Shown piece after piece: positions 23,568 through 32,146 of a DNA stretch of 64,000 bases (position 1 is its first letter; every line of letters begins with the position of its first letter). Both the position numbers and the translations under genes were made by a program. Origin of the DNA: Poriferisodalis sp965214215 (GTDB lineage Bacteria > Actinomycetota > Acidimicrobiia > Acidimicrobiales > Poriferisodalaceae); the NCBI RefSeq assembly GCF_965214215.1, contig NZ_CBDCBD010000003.1:682001-746000 (forward strand), in the 5' to 3' direction. The notes under the pieces were generated by a model. That model was not told the DNA's origin. It ran no database searches and saw only the letters and a list, made by a program, of their open reading frames with translations.

Positions 23568-24781
23568 AAGGCTGTGTGGAGGGCGACCGTGGCTCGGTCT
23601 ACGTCGGCTTCGGCTACTACGCAGGAGATGCGGATCGGCGAGGTGGAGATCATCTCGATGTTGATGTGCTGGGCGGCCAGCGTCTCGAACATGGTGGCGG
23701 CCACGCCGGGATGGCTGGCCATGCCCGCGCCCACGAGCGACACCCGGGCGATGCCGGCATCGGTGTTCGTCGATGAAAAGCCCACCGTGTCGACCATGTC
23801 CTCGCAAATGGCTCGCACCTCATCGGCGCTCTCTGCGGGCACGGTGAACGAGATGTCCGTACGGTCGTGATCGCCCACGTTCTGCACGATCATGTCGACA
23901 ATGACTGCCGCATCGGCGAGGGTGCGGAACACCTTGGCAGCGATGCCCGGCTCGTCACGCACGCCGACCAGTGTCACCTTGGCTTGCGATGTGTCCGGCA
24001 CGATGCCGGTCACGATCGGCTTTTCCATTTCTCTCGCGTCCATGCCTGACTCCGAATCGACGACCCATGTTCCCGGTTCCCACGTAAATGCCGAGCGCAC
24101 GTGCAGGGGAACGCCATACGTGCGGGCAACCTCGACCGATCGGGCAGCCGGCTTGGGGCAGCCCATCGCAGTCATCTCGAGCAGCTCGTCGAACCCGATC
24201 CGAGCAATCTTGCGGGCGTTGGGGCACACCCTTGGATCAGTCGTGAACACCCCCGACACGTCGGTGTAGAGCTCGCAGGCGTCAGCGCCGAGACCGTGTG
24301 CCAGCGCCACCGCGGTCGTGTCCGAGCCGCCGCGGCCCAGGAACGTCACATCGTTGTCGGTGGACACGCCCTGCGCCCCCGCGACGACGGCGACGCGTCC
24401 GGCTTCGAGCGACTCGGTCACCCGCTTGGGCGCGACCGACAGGATCTTGGCGTTGCGATGGTTGGTGTCGGTGAGAAAGCCCGCCTGGCTGCCGGTGAAC
24501 GAGTCGGCCGGGACACCGGCTTCGTGCAGTGCCATGCACAACAACGCGATCGCCTTGCGCTCGCCCGCCGTGATCAGCATGTCCATCTCGCGGCCCGACG
24601 GCTCGTCGGAGGTCTGCGTGGCCAGCGCGATGAGCTCGTCGGTTTCGGAGCCCATGGCGCTCACCACGAGGACGATCTCGTCACCGCGGCTGCGGCAGTG
24701 CTTCACATGATCGGCAACCTCGCGCATGCGCGTCGCGCTGGCGACCGACGTTCCACCGAACTTCTGCACGACGAGCGGCAC
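23555..24781 (-). CDS. lysC: Aspartate kinase
   Basis: 408 residues. First step of the aspartate family. N-terminal kinase domain: VVQKFGGTSVAS, VVSAMGSETDELI, FLGRGGSDTTAVALA, ELYTDVSGVFTTDPR. Two C-terminal ACT domains bind feedback inhibitors (AKVTLVGVRDEPGIAAKVF; IARVSLVGAGMASHPGVAATM). GTG 24781 matches the family start (VPLVVQKFGG); TTG 24799 six codons upstream is the alternative. In many actinobacteria an internal start makes a separate regulatory beta chain; ACT-domain starts exist here but were not tested. Upstream of asd. Confidence 0.96.
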   Translation of the reverse strand: MPLVVQKFGGTSVASATRMREVADHVKHCRSRGDEIVLVVSAMGSETDELIALATQTSDEPSGREMDMLITAGERKAIALLCMALHEAGVPADSFTGSQAGFLTDTNHRNAKILSVAPKRVTESLEAGRVAVVAGAQGVSTDNDVTFLGRGGSDTTAVALAHGLGADACELYTDVSGVFTTDPRVCPNARKIARIGFDELLEMTAMGCPKPAARSVEVARTYGVPLHVRSAFTWEPGTWVVDSESGMDAREMEKPIVTGIVPDTSQAKVTLVGVRDEPGIAAKVFRTLADAAVIVDMIVQNVGDHDRTDISFTVPAESADEVRAICEDMVDTVGFSSTNTDAGIARVSLVGAGMASHPGVAATMFETLAAQHINIEMISTSPIRISCVVAEADVDRATVALHTAFGLD

Positions 24782-24885
24782 GTCGGGCGAGGGTAACAAG
24801 CAGGTGTCCGAGGGGGTGCTGGGGTGCCGCGCCGGGCGTGCTGGGGCGTCGGTAGTGTGACCGCCGGTACTGGTCAGGGGTCTTT

Positions 24886-25851
24886 ATGAGCAGCGAGAAG
24901 AGACAACGCCAGCGAGAGAACCGCATGCGGGCGGTGGCCGAGGCCGAGCGCGCCAAGAAACGCTCCACCGTGGGGCGCAAAGTGCTGCGCGTCGTGCTCG
25001 CCGTGGTCGCCGTGTTGGTGGGGCTGTGGCTGTGGAGCACGTTTTCAGGCGGTGACGACGAGAGCGACGATGTTGCGACCGACGCCGTTGCGACCGACGC
25101 CGAGGCTGAGGCACCCGCTGTCACGACGTTCGAGACCAACGAGCCGACCGGCGATACAACCGGCGCAACGAGCGACGAGGCCACCGATGAAGCGCCGGAT
25201 GCCACTGAAGCCGTGGCCGCTACGACCACCGCAGCCCCCGCGGCGGCGGATCCGGCGAGTTGCCCCGCCGAAGACGGCAGCGATGGCCCGCTCAACCAGT
25301 TTGACGAACCTCCCCCGCTGTGCATCGACGTCGAGACGCGGTACGCCGCGAGCTTCGACACCAACATGGGTGCCTTCACGATGGTGCTCGACCCGTCGCT
25401 GGATCGCCTCAGCGTCAACAACTTCGTGGTGCTCGGCCGCTGGGGCGCCTACGACGGGACCCTGTTCCACCGGATCATCGCCAACTTCGTCGTGCAGGGC
25501 GGCGACGTGCAACTGCAGTACGGCAGGGGCGGTCCCGGCTACCAGTTCACGGGCGATTTCCCGCCAGCCGACGACTGGTACCGGATCGGATCGGTGGCGA
25601 TGGCCAATCGGGGCAATCCCGCCACCAACGGCTCGCAGTTCTTCATCATCACCGGCGACGACGGCGCAGGGCTGCCGCCGCTGTACTCACCGCTCGGCCA
25701 TGTCGTCGAGGGCTTGGACGTCGTGATGGAGATCGAAGGCGTGGCGACCGGTGCCGGCGACGAGCCGCTCGACGAAGTAGTGGTGCGCAGCGTGACAATC
25801 AGCGAGGCCACCGAGGCTCAGATCGACGCGTACACCGATGCGCGCAGCTAG
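24886..25851 (+). CDS. Membrane-anchored cyclophilin-type peptidyl-prolyl isomerase
   Basis: 321 residues. A basic cytoplasmic N-terminus (about 1-32), one membrane helix (about 33-51, VLRVVLAVVAVLVGLWLW), and a long Asp/Glu/Ala/Thr-rich linker (55-125). The extracytoplasmic cyclophilin domain follows (about 150-310) with LFHRIIANFVVQGGD, NGSQFFIITGD and YSPLGHVVEGLDV. The catalytic arginine in FHRII is retained. It probably helps fold exported proteins. ATG 24886; no strong ribosome site. The flexible acidic linker is typical of actinobacterial surface proteins. Confidence 0.92.
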   Translation: MSSEKRQRQRENRMRAVAEAERAKKRSTVGRKVLRVVLAVVAVLVGLWLWSTFSGGDDESDDVATDAVATDAEAEAPAVTTFETNEPTGDTTGATSDEATDEAPDATEAVAATTTAAPAAADPASCPAEDGSDGPLNQFDEPPPLCIDVETRYAASFDTNMGAFTMVLDPSLDRLSVNNFVVLGRWGAYDGTLFHRIIANFVVQGGDVQLQYGRGGPGYQFTGDFPPADDWYRIGSVAMANRGNPATNGSQFFIITGDDGAGLPPLYSPLGHVVEGLDVVMEIEGVATGAGDEPLDEVVVRSVTISEATEAQIDAYTDARS

Positions 25852-25907
25852 CGCAGACACGCTGGCCGGCCGGGCGCAGCGAACCGATCAGGCGTAGGCT
25901 CGCTCCG

Positions 25908-26615
25908 ATGCAGCGCCAGTCTGAAGACGGCCCGACGGAGCCAGACGCGTCGGGATGGTCGTTCCCCCCGGCGTCCACCGCGGATGAGAACGGCCTGGTC
26001 GGGGCTGGGGCAGACCTCGAAGCGGGCACGCTGCTCGGTGCCTATCGGGCAGGACTGTTCCCCATGCCGCTGGGCGACACCGTCGGCTGGTGGTCACCCG
26101 ACCCGCGCGGCATCCTGCCGCTCAGCTACCTGCGGGTCAGCCGTTCGTTGCGGCGAGCCTGCAAGCGCTTCGACATCCGCATCGACACCGCCTTCGAACA
26201 GGTGCTGGAATCATGCGCCGATCCCGCCCGCCCGCACGGCTGGATCAGTGACGACATGCACGCCGCTTACCTCCAGCTGCACGAGCTGGGGTGGGCCCAC
26301 AGCGTGGAAACCTGGCTCGACGACGAACTGGTGGGCGGCCTGTACGGCGTGGCCGTCGGCGCGCTCTTTGCCGGTGAGTCGATGTTCCACACCGAGAGCG
26401 ACGCCTCCAAGGTCGCGCTGGTGGCCCTGGTGGATGCGATGAAGGTCACGGGGGGCGCACTGCTCGACGTGCAATGGTCCACGCCGCACCTGGCTGGGCT
26501 GGGCGCCGTGGAGGTCGAACGCGCGGCGTACTTGGAGTTGCTGGCTGAAGCCATCACCCGGCCGCTGCCGGAAATCTGGCTGCGCCCGATGGTCTTCCGC
26601 ATGCTCGACAGCTAG
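25908..26615 (+). CDS. aat: Leucyl/phenylalanyl-tRNA-protein transferase
   Basis: 235 residues. Adds Leu or Phe to N-terminal Arg/Lys of proteins, marking them for ClpAP-type degradation. Diagnostic: AYRAGLFPMPL, WWSPDPRGILPL, the segment SVETWLDDELVGGLYGVAVG and FAGESMFHTESDASKVAL, with LLDVQWSTPHLAGLGAVEV. ATG 25908. An N-terminal extension of about 30 polar residues precedes the conserved domain. The gap to ecm is 31 bases. Confidence 0.95.
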   Translation: MQRQSEDGPTEPDASGWSFPPASTADENGLVGAGADLEAGTLLGAYRAGLFPMPLGDTVGWWSPDPRGILPLSYLRVSRSLRRACKRFDIRIDTAFEQVLESCADPARPHGWISDDMHAAYLQLHELGWAHSVETWLDDELVGGLYGVAVGALFAGESMFHTESDASKVALVALVDAMKVTGGALLDVQWSTPHLAGLGAVEVERAAYLELLAEAITRPLPEIWLRPMVFRMLDS

Positions 26616-26646
26616 GCGGAATGGCGAGGGCCTAGCGTTCAGGGCT

Positions 26647-28623
26647 GTGACTGGCACCGAATCGCCACGGGGCTCGCGGCCGTGGCTGATGCGCACGTAC
26701 TCGGGGCATTCCACAGCCCGGGCGTCCAACGAGCTGTACCGCTCGATGCTGGCCAAGGGCCAGACCGGGCTGTCGGTGGCGTTCGACCTGCCGACGCAGA
26801 CCGGCTACGACCCCGACCACCCGATGGCGCGCGGCGAGGTGGGCAAGGTGGGCGTCCCCGTCACCCACCTGGGCCACATGGCTCAGCTCATGGACGGCAT
26901 CCCGCCCGATGCCATGAACACCTCCATGACCATCAACGCCACCGCGCCGTGGCTGCTCAGCCTGTACATCGCCAACGCGCAGAACGCCGGTGTCGCTTCG
27001 GCGGCGCTGCGGGGCACCACCCAGAACGACATCGTGAAGGAGTACCTGAGCCGGGGCACGTACATCTTCGGCCCCGACGCCAGCAGGCGGCTGACGACCG
27101 ACGTGGTGGCGTACTGCTCGCAGCACGTGCCGCAGTGGAACCCGATCAACGTGTGCAGCTACCACCTGCAAGAGGCCGGGGCCACACCCACCCAGGAGCT
27201 CGCCTACGCGCTCGCGACCGCCATCGACGTGCTGGACGCGGTGCGTGACAGCGGCAAGGTGCCCCCGGACCGGTTCGACGCCACCGTGGGCAGCATCTCG
27301 TTCTTCGTGAACGGGGGCATCCGCTTCATCGAAGAGGTCTGCAAGGTGCGGGCCTTCACCCAGATGTGGGACCAGATCTGTGCCGATCGCTACGGGGTGG
27401 CCGACCCCAAGATGCGACGGTTCCGCTACGGCGTGCAGGTGAACTCGCTTGGGCTCACCGAGGCACAGCCGGAGAACAACGTGGCCCGGATCACGCTCGA
27501 AGCCCTCGGCGTCACGCTGTCGCAGCGAGCCCGGACCCGCTCGCTGCAGTTGCCTGCATGGAATGAAGCGCTGGGGCTGCCACGCCCCTGGGACCAGCAG
27601 TGGTCGCTGCGAATCCAGCAGGTGCTGGCCCATGAGACCGACCTGCTGGAGTACGGCGACATCTTCGACGGCTCGGTGGTGGTAGAGGGCTTGACGGCTG
27701 AGCTGGTGGAGTCGGCGCAGGCTGAGCTGACCGAGGTGCTCGATATGGGCGGCGCCTTTGCGGCGATCACCGAGCTGAAGCGGCGGCTGGTGGCGAGTCA
27801 CACCGAACGGGTGCGCCAGATCGAGAGCGGCGAGCTGACCGTGGTGGGGGTGAACGACTTCACCGAGACGGCGCCGTCGCCGCTGGAGGGCGACGAGTCG
27901 ATCCTGCGGGTGGATCCCGCGGTGGAAGCCGAGCTGGTGGCCGACCTCGAACGCTGGCGCAGCGCCCGGAACTCGAACCGGGTCGTCGCGGCGCTGGACG
28001 ACCTGCGGGTGGCCGCATCAGGCGACGTGAACATCATGGGGCCGAGCATCGAGGCGGCCCATGCCGGGGTGACCACTGGCGAGTGGGCACAAGCCCTGCG
28101 CGAGGTGTTCGGCGAATTCCGTGCGCCGACCGGTTTGGGCGGCGCGGCTGCGGGTGGCACCTCGAGGGGTTCGGCGCTGGCGACGGTGGCCCAGCGATGC
28201 GCAGCGATGGCGGGAGGGCCGCCTCGGGTGCTGGTGGCCAAGCCCGGCTTGGATGGCCATTCCAATGGGGCCGAGCAAGTAGCGGTCGCAGCACGCGACG
28301 CCGGCATGGAAGTCGTGTACGAGGGCATTCGGCTGACTCCGGGCCACATTGCTGCGACAGCGCGCGACGAGGACGTGGACGTGATCGGCCTGTCGATCCT
28401 GTCGGGCAGCCACCTCGAACTCGTGCCAGAGGTGCTGGCGTGCCTCGACGCTGAGGGCGTGAGCGCTCCGGTGGTCGTGGGCGGCATCATCCCGGCGGCG
28501 GATCATCAGGCGCTCCGTGACTCCGGGGTGGCCGCCGTCTACACGCCGAAAGACTTCGAGCTGTCAGCGATCATGGCCGACATCGCCGGCTTGGCCGAGC
28601 GGGCCCGCGCCCGATCGGGCTGA
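26647..28623 (+). CDS. ecm: Ethylmalonyl-CoA mutase (MeaA/Ecm)
   Basis: 658 residues. B12-dependent conversion of ethylmalonyl-CoA to methylsuccinyl-CoA in the ethylmalonyl-CoA pathway. The N-terminal mutase barrel (about 1-480) contains RPWLMRTYSGHST, LSVAFDLPTQTGYDPDHP and TEAQPENNVARI. The C-terminal B12 domain (about 525-650) has KPGLDGHSNGAEQVAVAA with the cobalt-ligating histidine, and VIGLSILSGSH. The lack of the long N-terminus of methylmalonyl-CoA mutase, and the RPWxMRTYxGHST start, favour Ecm over Mcm. GTG 26647. Methylmalonyl-CoA epimerase and propionyl-CoA carboxylase genes in this window belong to the same route. Confidence 0.88.
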   Translation: MTGTESPRGSRPWLMRTYSGHSTARASNELYRSMLAKGQTGLSVAFDLPTQTGYDPDHPMARGEVGKVGVPVTHLGHMAQLMDGIPPDAMNTSMTINATAPWLLSLYIANAQNAGVASAALRGTTQNDIVKEYLSRGTYIFGPDASRRLTTDVVAYCSQHVPQWNPINVCSYHLQEAGATPTQELAYALATAIDVLDAVRDSGKVPPDRFDATVGSISFFVNGGIRFIEEVCKVRAFTQMWDQICADRYGVADPKMRRFRYGVQVNSLGLTEAQPENNVARITLEALGVTLSQRARTRSLQLPAWNEALGLPRPWDQQWSLRIQQVLAHETDLLEYGDIFDGSVVVEGLTAELVESAQAELTEVLDMGGAFAAITELKRRLVASHTERVRQIESGELTVVGVNDFTETAPSPLEGDESILRVDPAVEAELVADLERWRSARNSNRVVAALDDLRVAASGDVNIMGPSIEAAHAGVTTGEWAQALREVFGEFRAPTGLGGAAAGGTSRGSALATVAQRCAAMAGGPPRVLVAKPGLDGHSNGAEQVAVAARDAGMEVVYEGIRLTPGHIAATARDEDVDVIGLSILSGSHLELVPEVLACLDAEGVSAPVVVGGIIPAADHQALRDSGVAAVYTPKDFELSAIMADIAGLAERARARSG

Positions 28624-28680
28624 CCGTATCCTCACTCGCATCCGAGCTGAGCGCGTCGCCGGATCGCAGGGTTCGAAGGT

Positions 28681-29220
28681 GTGAATCCATTGCTGAAGAA
28701 CCGTTTCCGGCTTGCCAAGCTGCTCGTTCCGGCGTTCTTCGTCTTGTACCTGGTGATGATCCCGCTCAACGGGGTGCTCGAGTCCGAGCACACCGAGGTC
28801 TTCCCGTTCTTCAAATGGAAGCTCTTCGCGAACATTCCCGACTGGCAGACGACCGAGTTCGGCCTGGCCATCGATGCGATTGACGGCGAGCCGGCCGACG
28901 GCGACTTCTACCTGATCCCGAGCACCGACATTCGCGACTGGAAGGTGATGAGCAGCATCGCCTGGGCGTGCCGCCGGGGCGACCCCTGCGACGAGACGGT
29001 TGCCGACGTGCTGGTCCCGATCGTCCGCCAAGCGCTCGGCGATCACAGCATCGACTTCAGCATCGTCGAAGCCGAAGTCGACCTTCGCGATGTTCGGGAC
29101 AGGGTTGATGATCTCGCGGACGGCATCGCGCTCAGGACCGACTTCTACCGGCCGGTCAGCGTCATCGGCCAGTGGAATACCGAGACCGGCCGCATAGGGC
29201 CGTCCACGGACGCGGGGTAG
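28681..29220 (+). CDS. Membrane-anchored protein of unknown function, partner of HTTM-like gene
   Basis: 179 residues from GTG 28681. One N-terminal membrane helix (about 15-33, LLVPAFFVLYLVMIPLNGV), then a soluble domain with HTEVFPFFKWKLFANIPDW and two cysteines five residues apart (ACRRGDPC). Not recognised as a named family. It ends six bases before the next gene, so the two are very likely one operon. Similar small proteins are found beside HTTM/vitamin-K-carboxylase-like membrane proteins, where they may be accessory subunits; that role is inference. Confidence 0.75.
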   Translation: MNPLLKNRFRLAKLLVPAFFVLYLVMIPLNGVLESEHTEVFPFFKWKLFANIPDWQTTEFGLAIDAIDGEPADGDFYLIPSTDIRDWKVMSSIAWACRRGDPCDETVADVLVPIVRQALGDHSIDFSIVEAEVDLRDVRDRVDDLADGIALRTDFYRPVSVIGQWNTETGRIGPSTDAG

Positions 29221-29226
29221 GCGGCC

Positions 29227-30600
29227 GTGCGCACGAAGAGGTCTATGCGCTGGTTCCGCAGGTCTGTGTTGCAGGCAGAGCAGGCCGGCGAGGCCGAACG
29301 CCGTACCCCGGCCGAGCTGACCAAAGCGGCGACCGATGTGGTCATGCTGAGTCGCTTCTACTACCTGTTTCTTGCCTTCAACATCGGCACTTCACGGCTG
29401 CAGTTCGCTCGGGCCTACATGGGGCGGCCGCCCACGGCGCCGCTGTGGCCAATCGATGCCGTGCAGTGGCTGACCGGAGGGGGGTGGTTCGCCCGCGACC
29501 ATGTCGTGACGGTGGTCGGGCTGGTATTCGCCATCGCTGCAGCGAGCTTCCCGAGAATCTGGCTGTGGCGGCTGGGCAGCTGTGCGTACCTGCTGTTGCA
29601 CGTGTCGCTTGCCAATTCCTACGGCTCGATCAACCACGGCTCGCACGTCATGCTCTTTGTCGGTTTCGCGTTGCTGTTCTTGCCCCGGCGCGACGACGGC
29701 CCCCGCATGGCCCGCAAGAACGTGCTGTCGTGCCTCACGGTCCTGTGGTTTGCACAGGGACTGATCTTGCTGTCGTACACGCTGTCGGGCTTCTGGAAGA
29801 TCTGGCACAGCCGCCTCGAGGTCTTCTCGCCCGATGCCATGTCGAGGATCCTGCTGGACCGGGCGCTGCTCGAAGCCGACAACATCCCGGTCCTGCTGCC
29901 GTTCGTGGCACAGCACAACTGGCTGGCGCAGTCGATGTGGTGGCTGACGCTCTACATCGAGATCTTTGCGCTGCTGGTGGTGTTCCGGCCCCACCTGCAT
30001 CGCCTGTTCGGCGCCGTGCTGATGCTGTTCCACATCACGAGCGACTGGCTCATGAACATCTCGTTCTCCTTGAACATCGTCATGCTGGGGTTGTTCTTGC
30101 TGCTGTCGCCGTTGACCCCCGCACGGTTCTCGCTGTCGGGCACCGTCCGGTCGCTGCCGATCGTGGGCATCGGGTTCCGTGCTCTCGAACGCCGGCAGCG
30201 GTCACAGGAGCCTGCAGCGGCGGATCGCGTCTGGCTCGTGTACGACGGCGAATGCCTGATGTGCAACAACTACGCCCAGTACTTGAAGCTGCAGCAGTCA
30301 GTCGGGGAATTCGTGCTGGTCGATGCCCGTCAAGGCGGGCCGATCGTCTCCGAAGTCCGGGAGCTGCCGCACGATCTCAACGACGGGATGGTGGTCAAGA
30401 TCGGTGAGCGCTTCTTCGTCGGGCACGATGCGCTGAACGTGCTGGCGCTGCTGGCGGAGGACCGTGGGATGTTCAACAAGTTCAACCGGCTGGCGTTTCG
30501 TTCGCCGCTGATCTCGCGTGTCACGTATCCGGTGATGAAGGGTGTTCGGTGGGTGCTGCTGAAGGCAAAGGGTGTGGCGCCGATCGCGTCCGATGGCTGA
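29227..30600 (+). CDS. HTTM-like membrane protein fused to DCC-type thiol oxidoreductase domain
   Basis: 457 residues. About residues 40-320 carry roughly eight hydrophobic segments with HTTM/vitamin-K-carboxylase-like features (LSRFYYLFLAFNIGTSRLQF, SANSYG-type loop NSYGSINHGSHVMLFVGF, LFHITSDWLMN). The C-terminal 110 residues form a DUF393/DCC domain: VYDGECLMCNN with the DxxCxxC active site, then LVDARQGGPIV and FFVGHDALNVLALL. A membrane thiol-disulphide role is inferred. The DCC and HTTM-like domains are usually separate neighbouring genes; here they are one chain. GTG 29227. Confidence 0.8.
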   Translation: MRTKRSMRWFRRSVLQAEQAGEAERRTPAELTKAATDVVMLSRFYYLFLAFNIGTSRLQFARAYMGRPPTAPLWPIDAVQWLTGGGWFARDHVVTVVGLVFAIAAASFPRIWLWRLGSCAYLLLHVSLANSYGSINHGSHVMLFVGFALLFLPRRDDGPRMARKNVLSCLTVLWFAQGLILLSYTLSGFWKIWHSRLEVFSPDAMSRILLDRALLEADNIPVLLPFVAQHNWLAQSMWWLTLYIEIFALLVVFRPHLHRLFGAVLMLFHITSDWLMNISFSLNIVMLGLFLLLSPLTPARFSLSGTVRSLPIVGIGFRALERRQRSQEPAAADRVWLVYDGECLMCNNYAQYLKLQQSVGEFVLVDARQGGPIVSEVRELPHDLNDGMVVKIGERFFVGHDALNVLALLAEDRGMFNKFNRLAFRSPLISRVTYPVMKGVRWVLLKAKGVAPIASDG

Positions 30601-30754
30601 GCTCGCAGGGTCGAGGCCGGGGTGATCGGGAGCGGAGCCGGGGTGAGCGGCACCCCTGGTTTATTCGGATGCTCGGATGCTCGACGTATCTGCGCCTCAG
30701 GGACTCCTCGTCAATTCAGGCGCTTGGCCCCTTGGCTCAGCTGCTCAGGGTGAA

Positions 30755-31876
30755 TCAGGGGTTGGGCCAGGGGTTGGCGTCGGTGAGGTCGGCTAAGCAG
30801 TCGTTGTCGGTGCCTTCGGTTCGGCCGGTCCAGCGGACTTGGCCGGGGGTGGCGCTGAGGCGGGCGATCACATTCTGCTGTCTGAGGCCGTCTACCTCGA
30901 CGAAGACGTCGCGGGCTCTTGCGTGGGGGTCGTCGGCGAGCTGTTCCATGTTGAGGACTGGTGCTGCCGCGGCTTGGGCATTGTCGAAGGCAGCGACGGC
31001 TTCGGCGAGGGTTCGTTGCGATACCCACTCCGCCATCGCCGCGTCGAGCTCGGCGCGGTGAGCCATGCGGCCCTCGAACGTTGTGAATCGTTCGTCGTCG
31101 CCGATGCCGATCATTGCCATGACACGCGCGGCGACCGAGTCTGAAGAGGTGCTGACGGCCAGCCAGCCGCCGTCGGACGCCTGGTAGGTGCCTCGGGGGA
31201 CGCTGTAGGGGATGCCGGAGCCCAGCCGGGGTTGCAGGTAGCCCTCGGTGTGCCAGGCAGTCATCAGCGGGCCCATCGCCTGTGACATCGACTCGAGCAA
31301 GTTGACGTCGACCACTTGGCCGACACCGCTGCGAAGCGCCACCATCGTGGCGAATGCGCCGGCCAGCCCCGCGATCTCGTCGGTGAGCGCCACCGGCGGC
31401 AGCAGCGGTGCGCCGTCGGCCTCGCCATTCATGGATGCGAAGCCGCTCATCGCCTCAGCGAGGGTGGCGAAACCGGGGCGGTCGCGGTACGGGCCGTCCT
31501 GGCCGAAGCCAGTCAGCCGGACGATCACCAGCTTCGGGTTGGCTTCGATCAGCTCATCGGGCACCAGGCCGAGGGCTTCGAGCTTGCCGGGCCGGAAGTT
31601 CTCCACCAGCACATCGGCGGCCCACAACAGGCGTCGCAGAAGCACCAGGTCGTCAGCGGCCTTCAAATCGAGCGTCACGCAGCGCTTGTTGCGGTTGACG
31701 AGGCGCCACCACAGCGTCTCGCCGTGGGCGTCGCGCCAGCCCATGTTGCGGACAGTGTCGCCGCCGGGCCGTTCCACCTTGATGACATCGGCCCCGAAAT
31801 CGGCCAGGTAGCGGGCGCAGTGCGGCCCGGCGAACACTGAAGACAGGTCCACAACCCGCAAGCCGTCGAGCGGCAT
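30755..31876 (-). CDS. CaiB/BaiF-family CoA-transferase
   Basis: 373 residues. Class III CoA-transferase moving CoA between carboxylic acids. Visible: MPLDGLRVVDLSSVFAGP at the start, LADFGADVIKVERPGGD, NRNKRCVTLDLK, ADVLVENFRPGKLEALGL, and the GFGQDGPYRDRPGF region that precedes the catalytic aspartate. Substrate unknown. ATG 31876 fits the family start; no ribosome site. It is downstream of the PCC epsilon gene by 32 bases, so it is probably co-transcribed with pccB. Converges on the HTTM fusion across 154 bp with short GC-rich repeats. Confidence 0.9.
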   Translation of the reverse strand: MPLDGLRVVDLSSVFAGPHCARYLADFGADVIKVERPGGDTVRNMGWRDAHGETLWWRLVNRNKRCVTLDLKAADDLVLLRRLLWAADVLVENFRPGKLEALGLVPDELIEANPKLVIVRLTGFGQDGPYRDRPGFATLAEAMSGFASMNGEADGAPLLPPVALTDEIAGLAGAFATMVALRSGVGQVVDVNLLESMSQAMGPLMTAWHTEGYLQPRLGSGIPYSVPRGTYQASDGGWLAVSTSSDSVAARVMAMIGIGDDERFTTFEGRMAHRAELDAAMAEWVSQRTLAEAVAAFDNAQAAAAPVLNMEQLADDPHARARDVFVEVDGLRQQNVIARLSATPGQVRWTGRTEGTDNDCLADLTDANPWPNP

Positions 31877-31908
31877 CGATGGCGCGGGAGTCAGGCCGGC
31901 TGTCACGG

Positions 31909-32115
31909 TTAGCGGTAGCGGACGGCGGGCCAGGACGTGGGGGCTTGCCAAGGGCGGCTGCTGAAACGCCACTTGGTGGGTGGGCCCGCGTGCGGGGCTG
32001 AAGGAGCGGGGCGAGGCCACAGCAGCTCCAGCGCAGCGACAATGGCCGCGGCTTCCTCCGCAGTAGCGACGGGAGTGATGGCCATCCTCGATTGATTGAT
32101 CACAAGCGCAGTCAT
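31909..32115 (-). CDS. Acyl-CoA carboxylase epsilon subunit
   Basis: 68 residues. Small actinobacteria-specific subunit (AccE/PccE type) that strengthens the acyl-CoA carboxylase complex. Seen: the helix ATAEEAAAIVAALELLW and a Pro-rich middle followed by WRFSSRPWQAP and a terminal W..RYR. Only the helix and the W-rich end are conserved in this fast-evolving family, so the call leans on position: 31 bases downstream of the carboxyltransferase gene. Start ATG 32115 or ATG 32085. Confidence 0.82.
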   Translation of the reverse strand: MTALVINQSRMAITPVATAEEAAAIVAALELLWPRPAPSAPHAGPPTKWRFSSRPWQAPTSWPAVRYR

Positions 32116-32146
32116 CGGTTGCCCGCTGGGTCGAACTGTGACCCGG

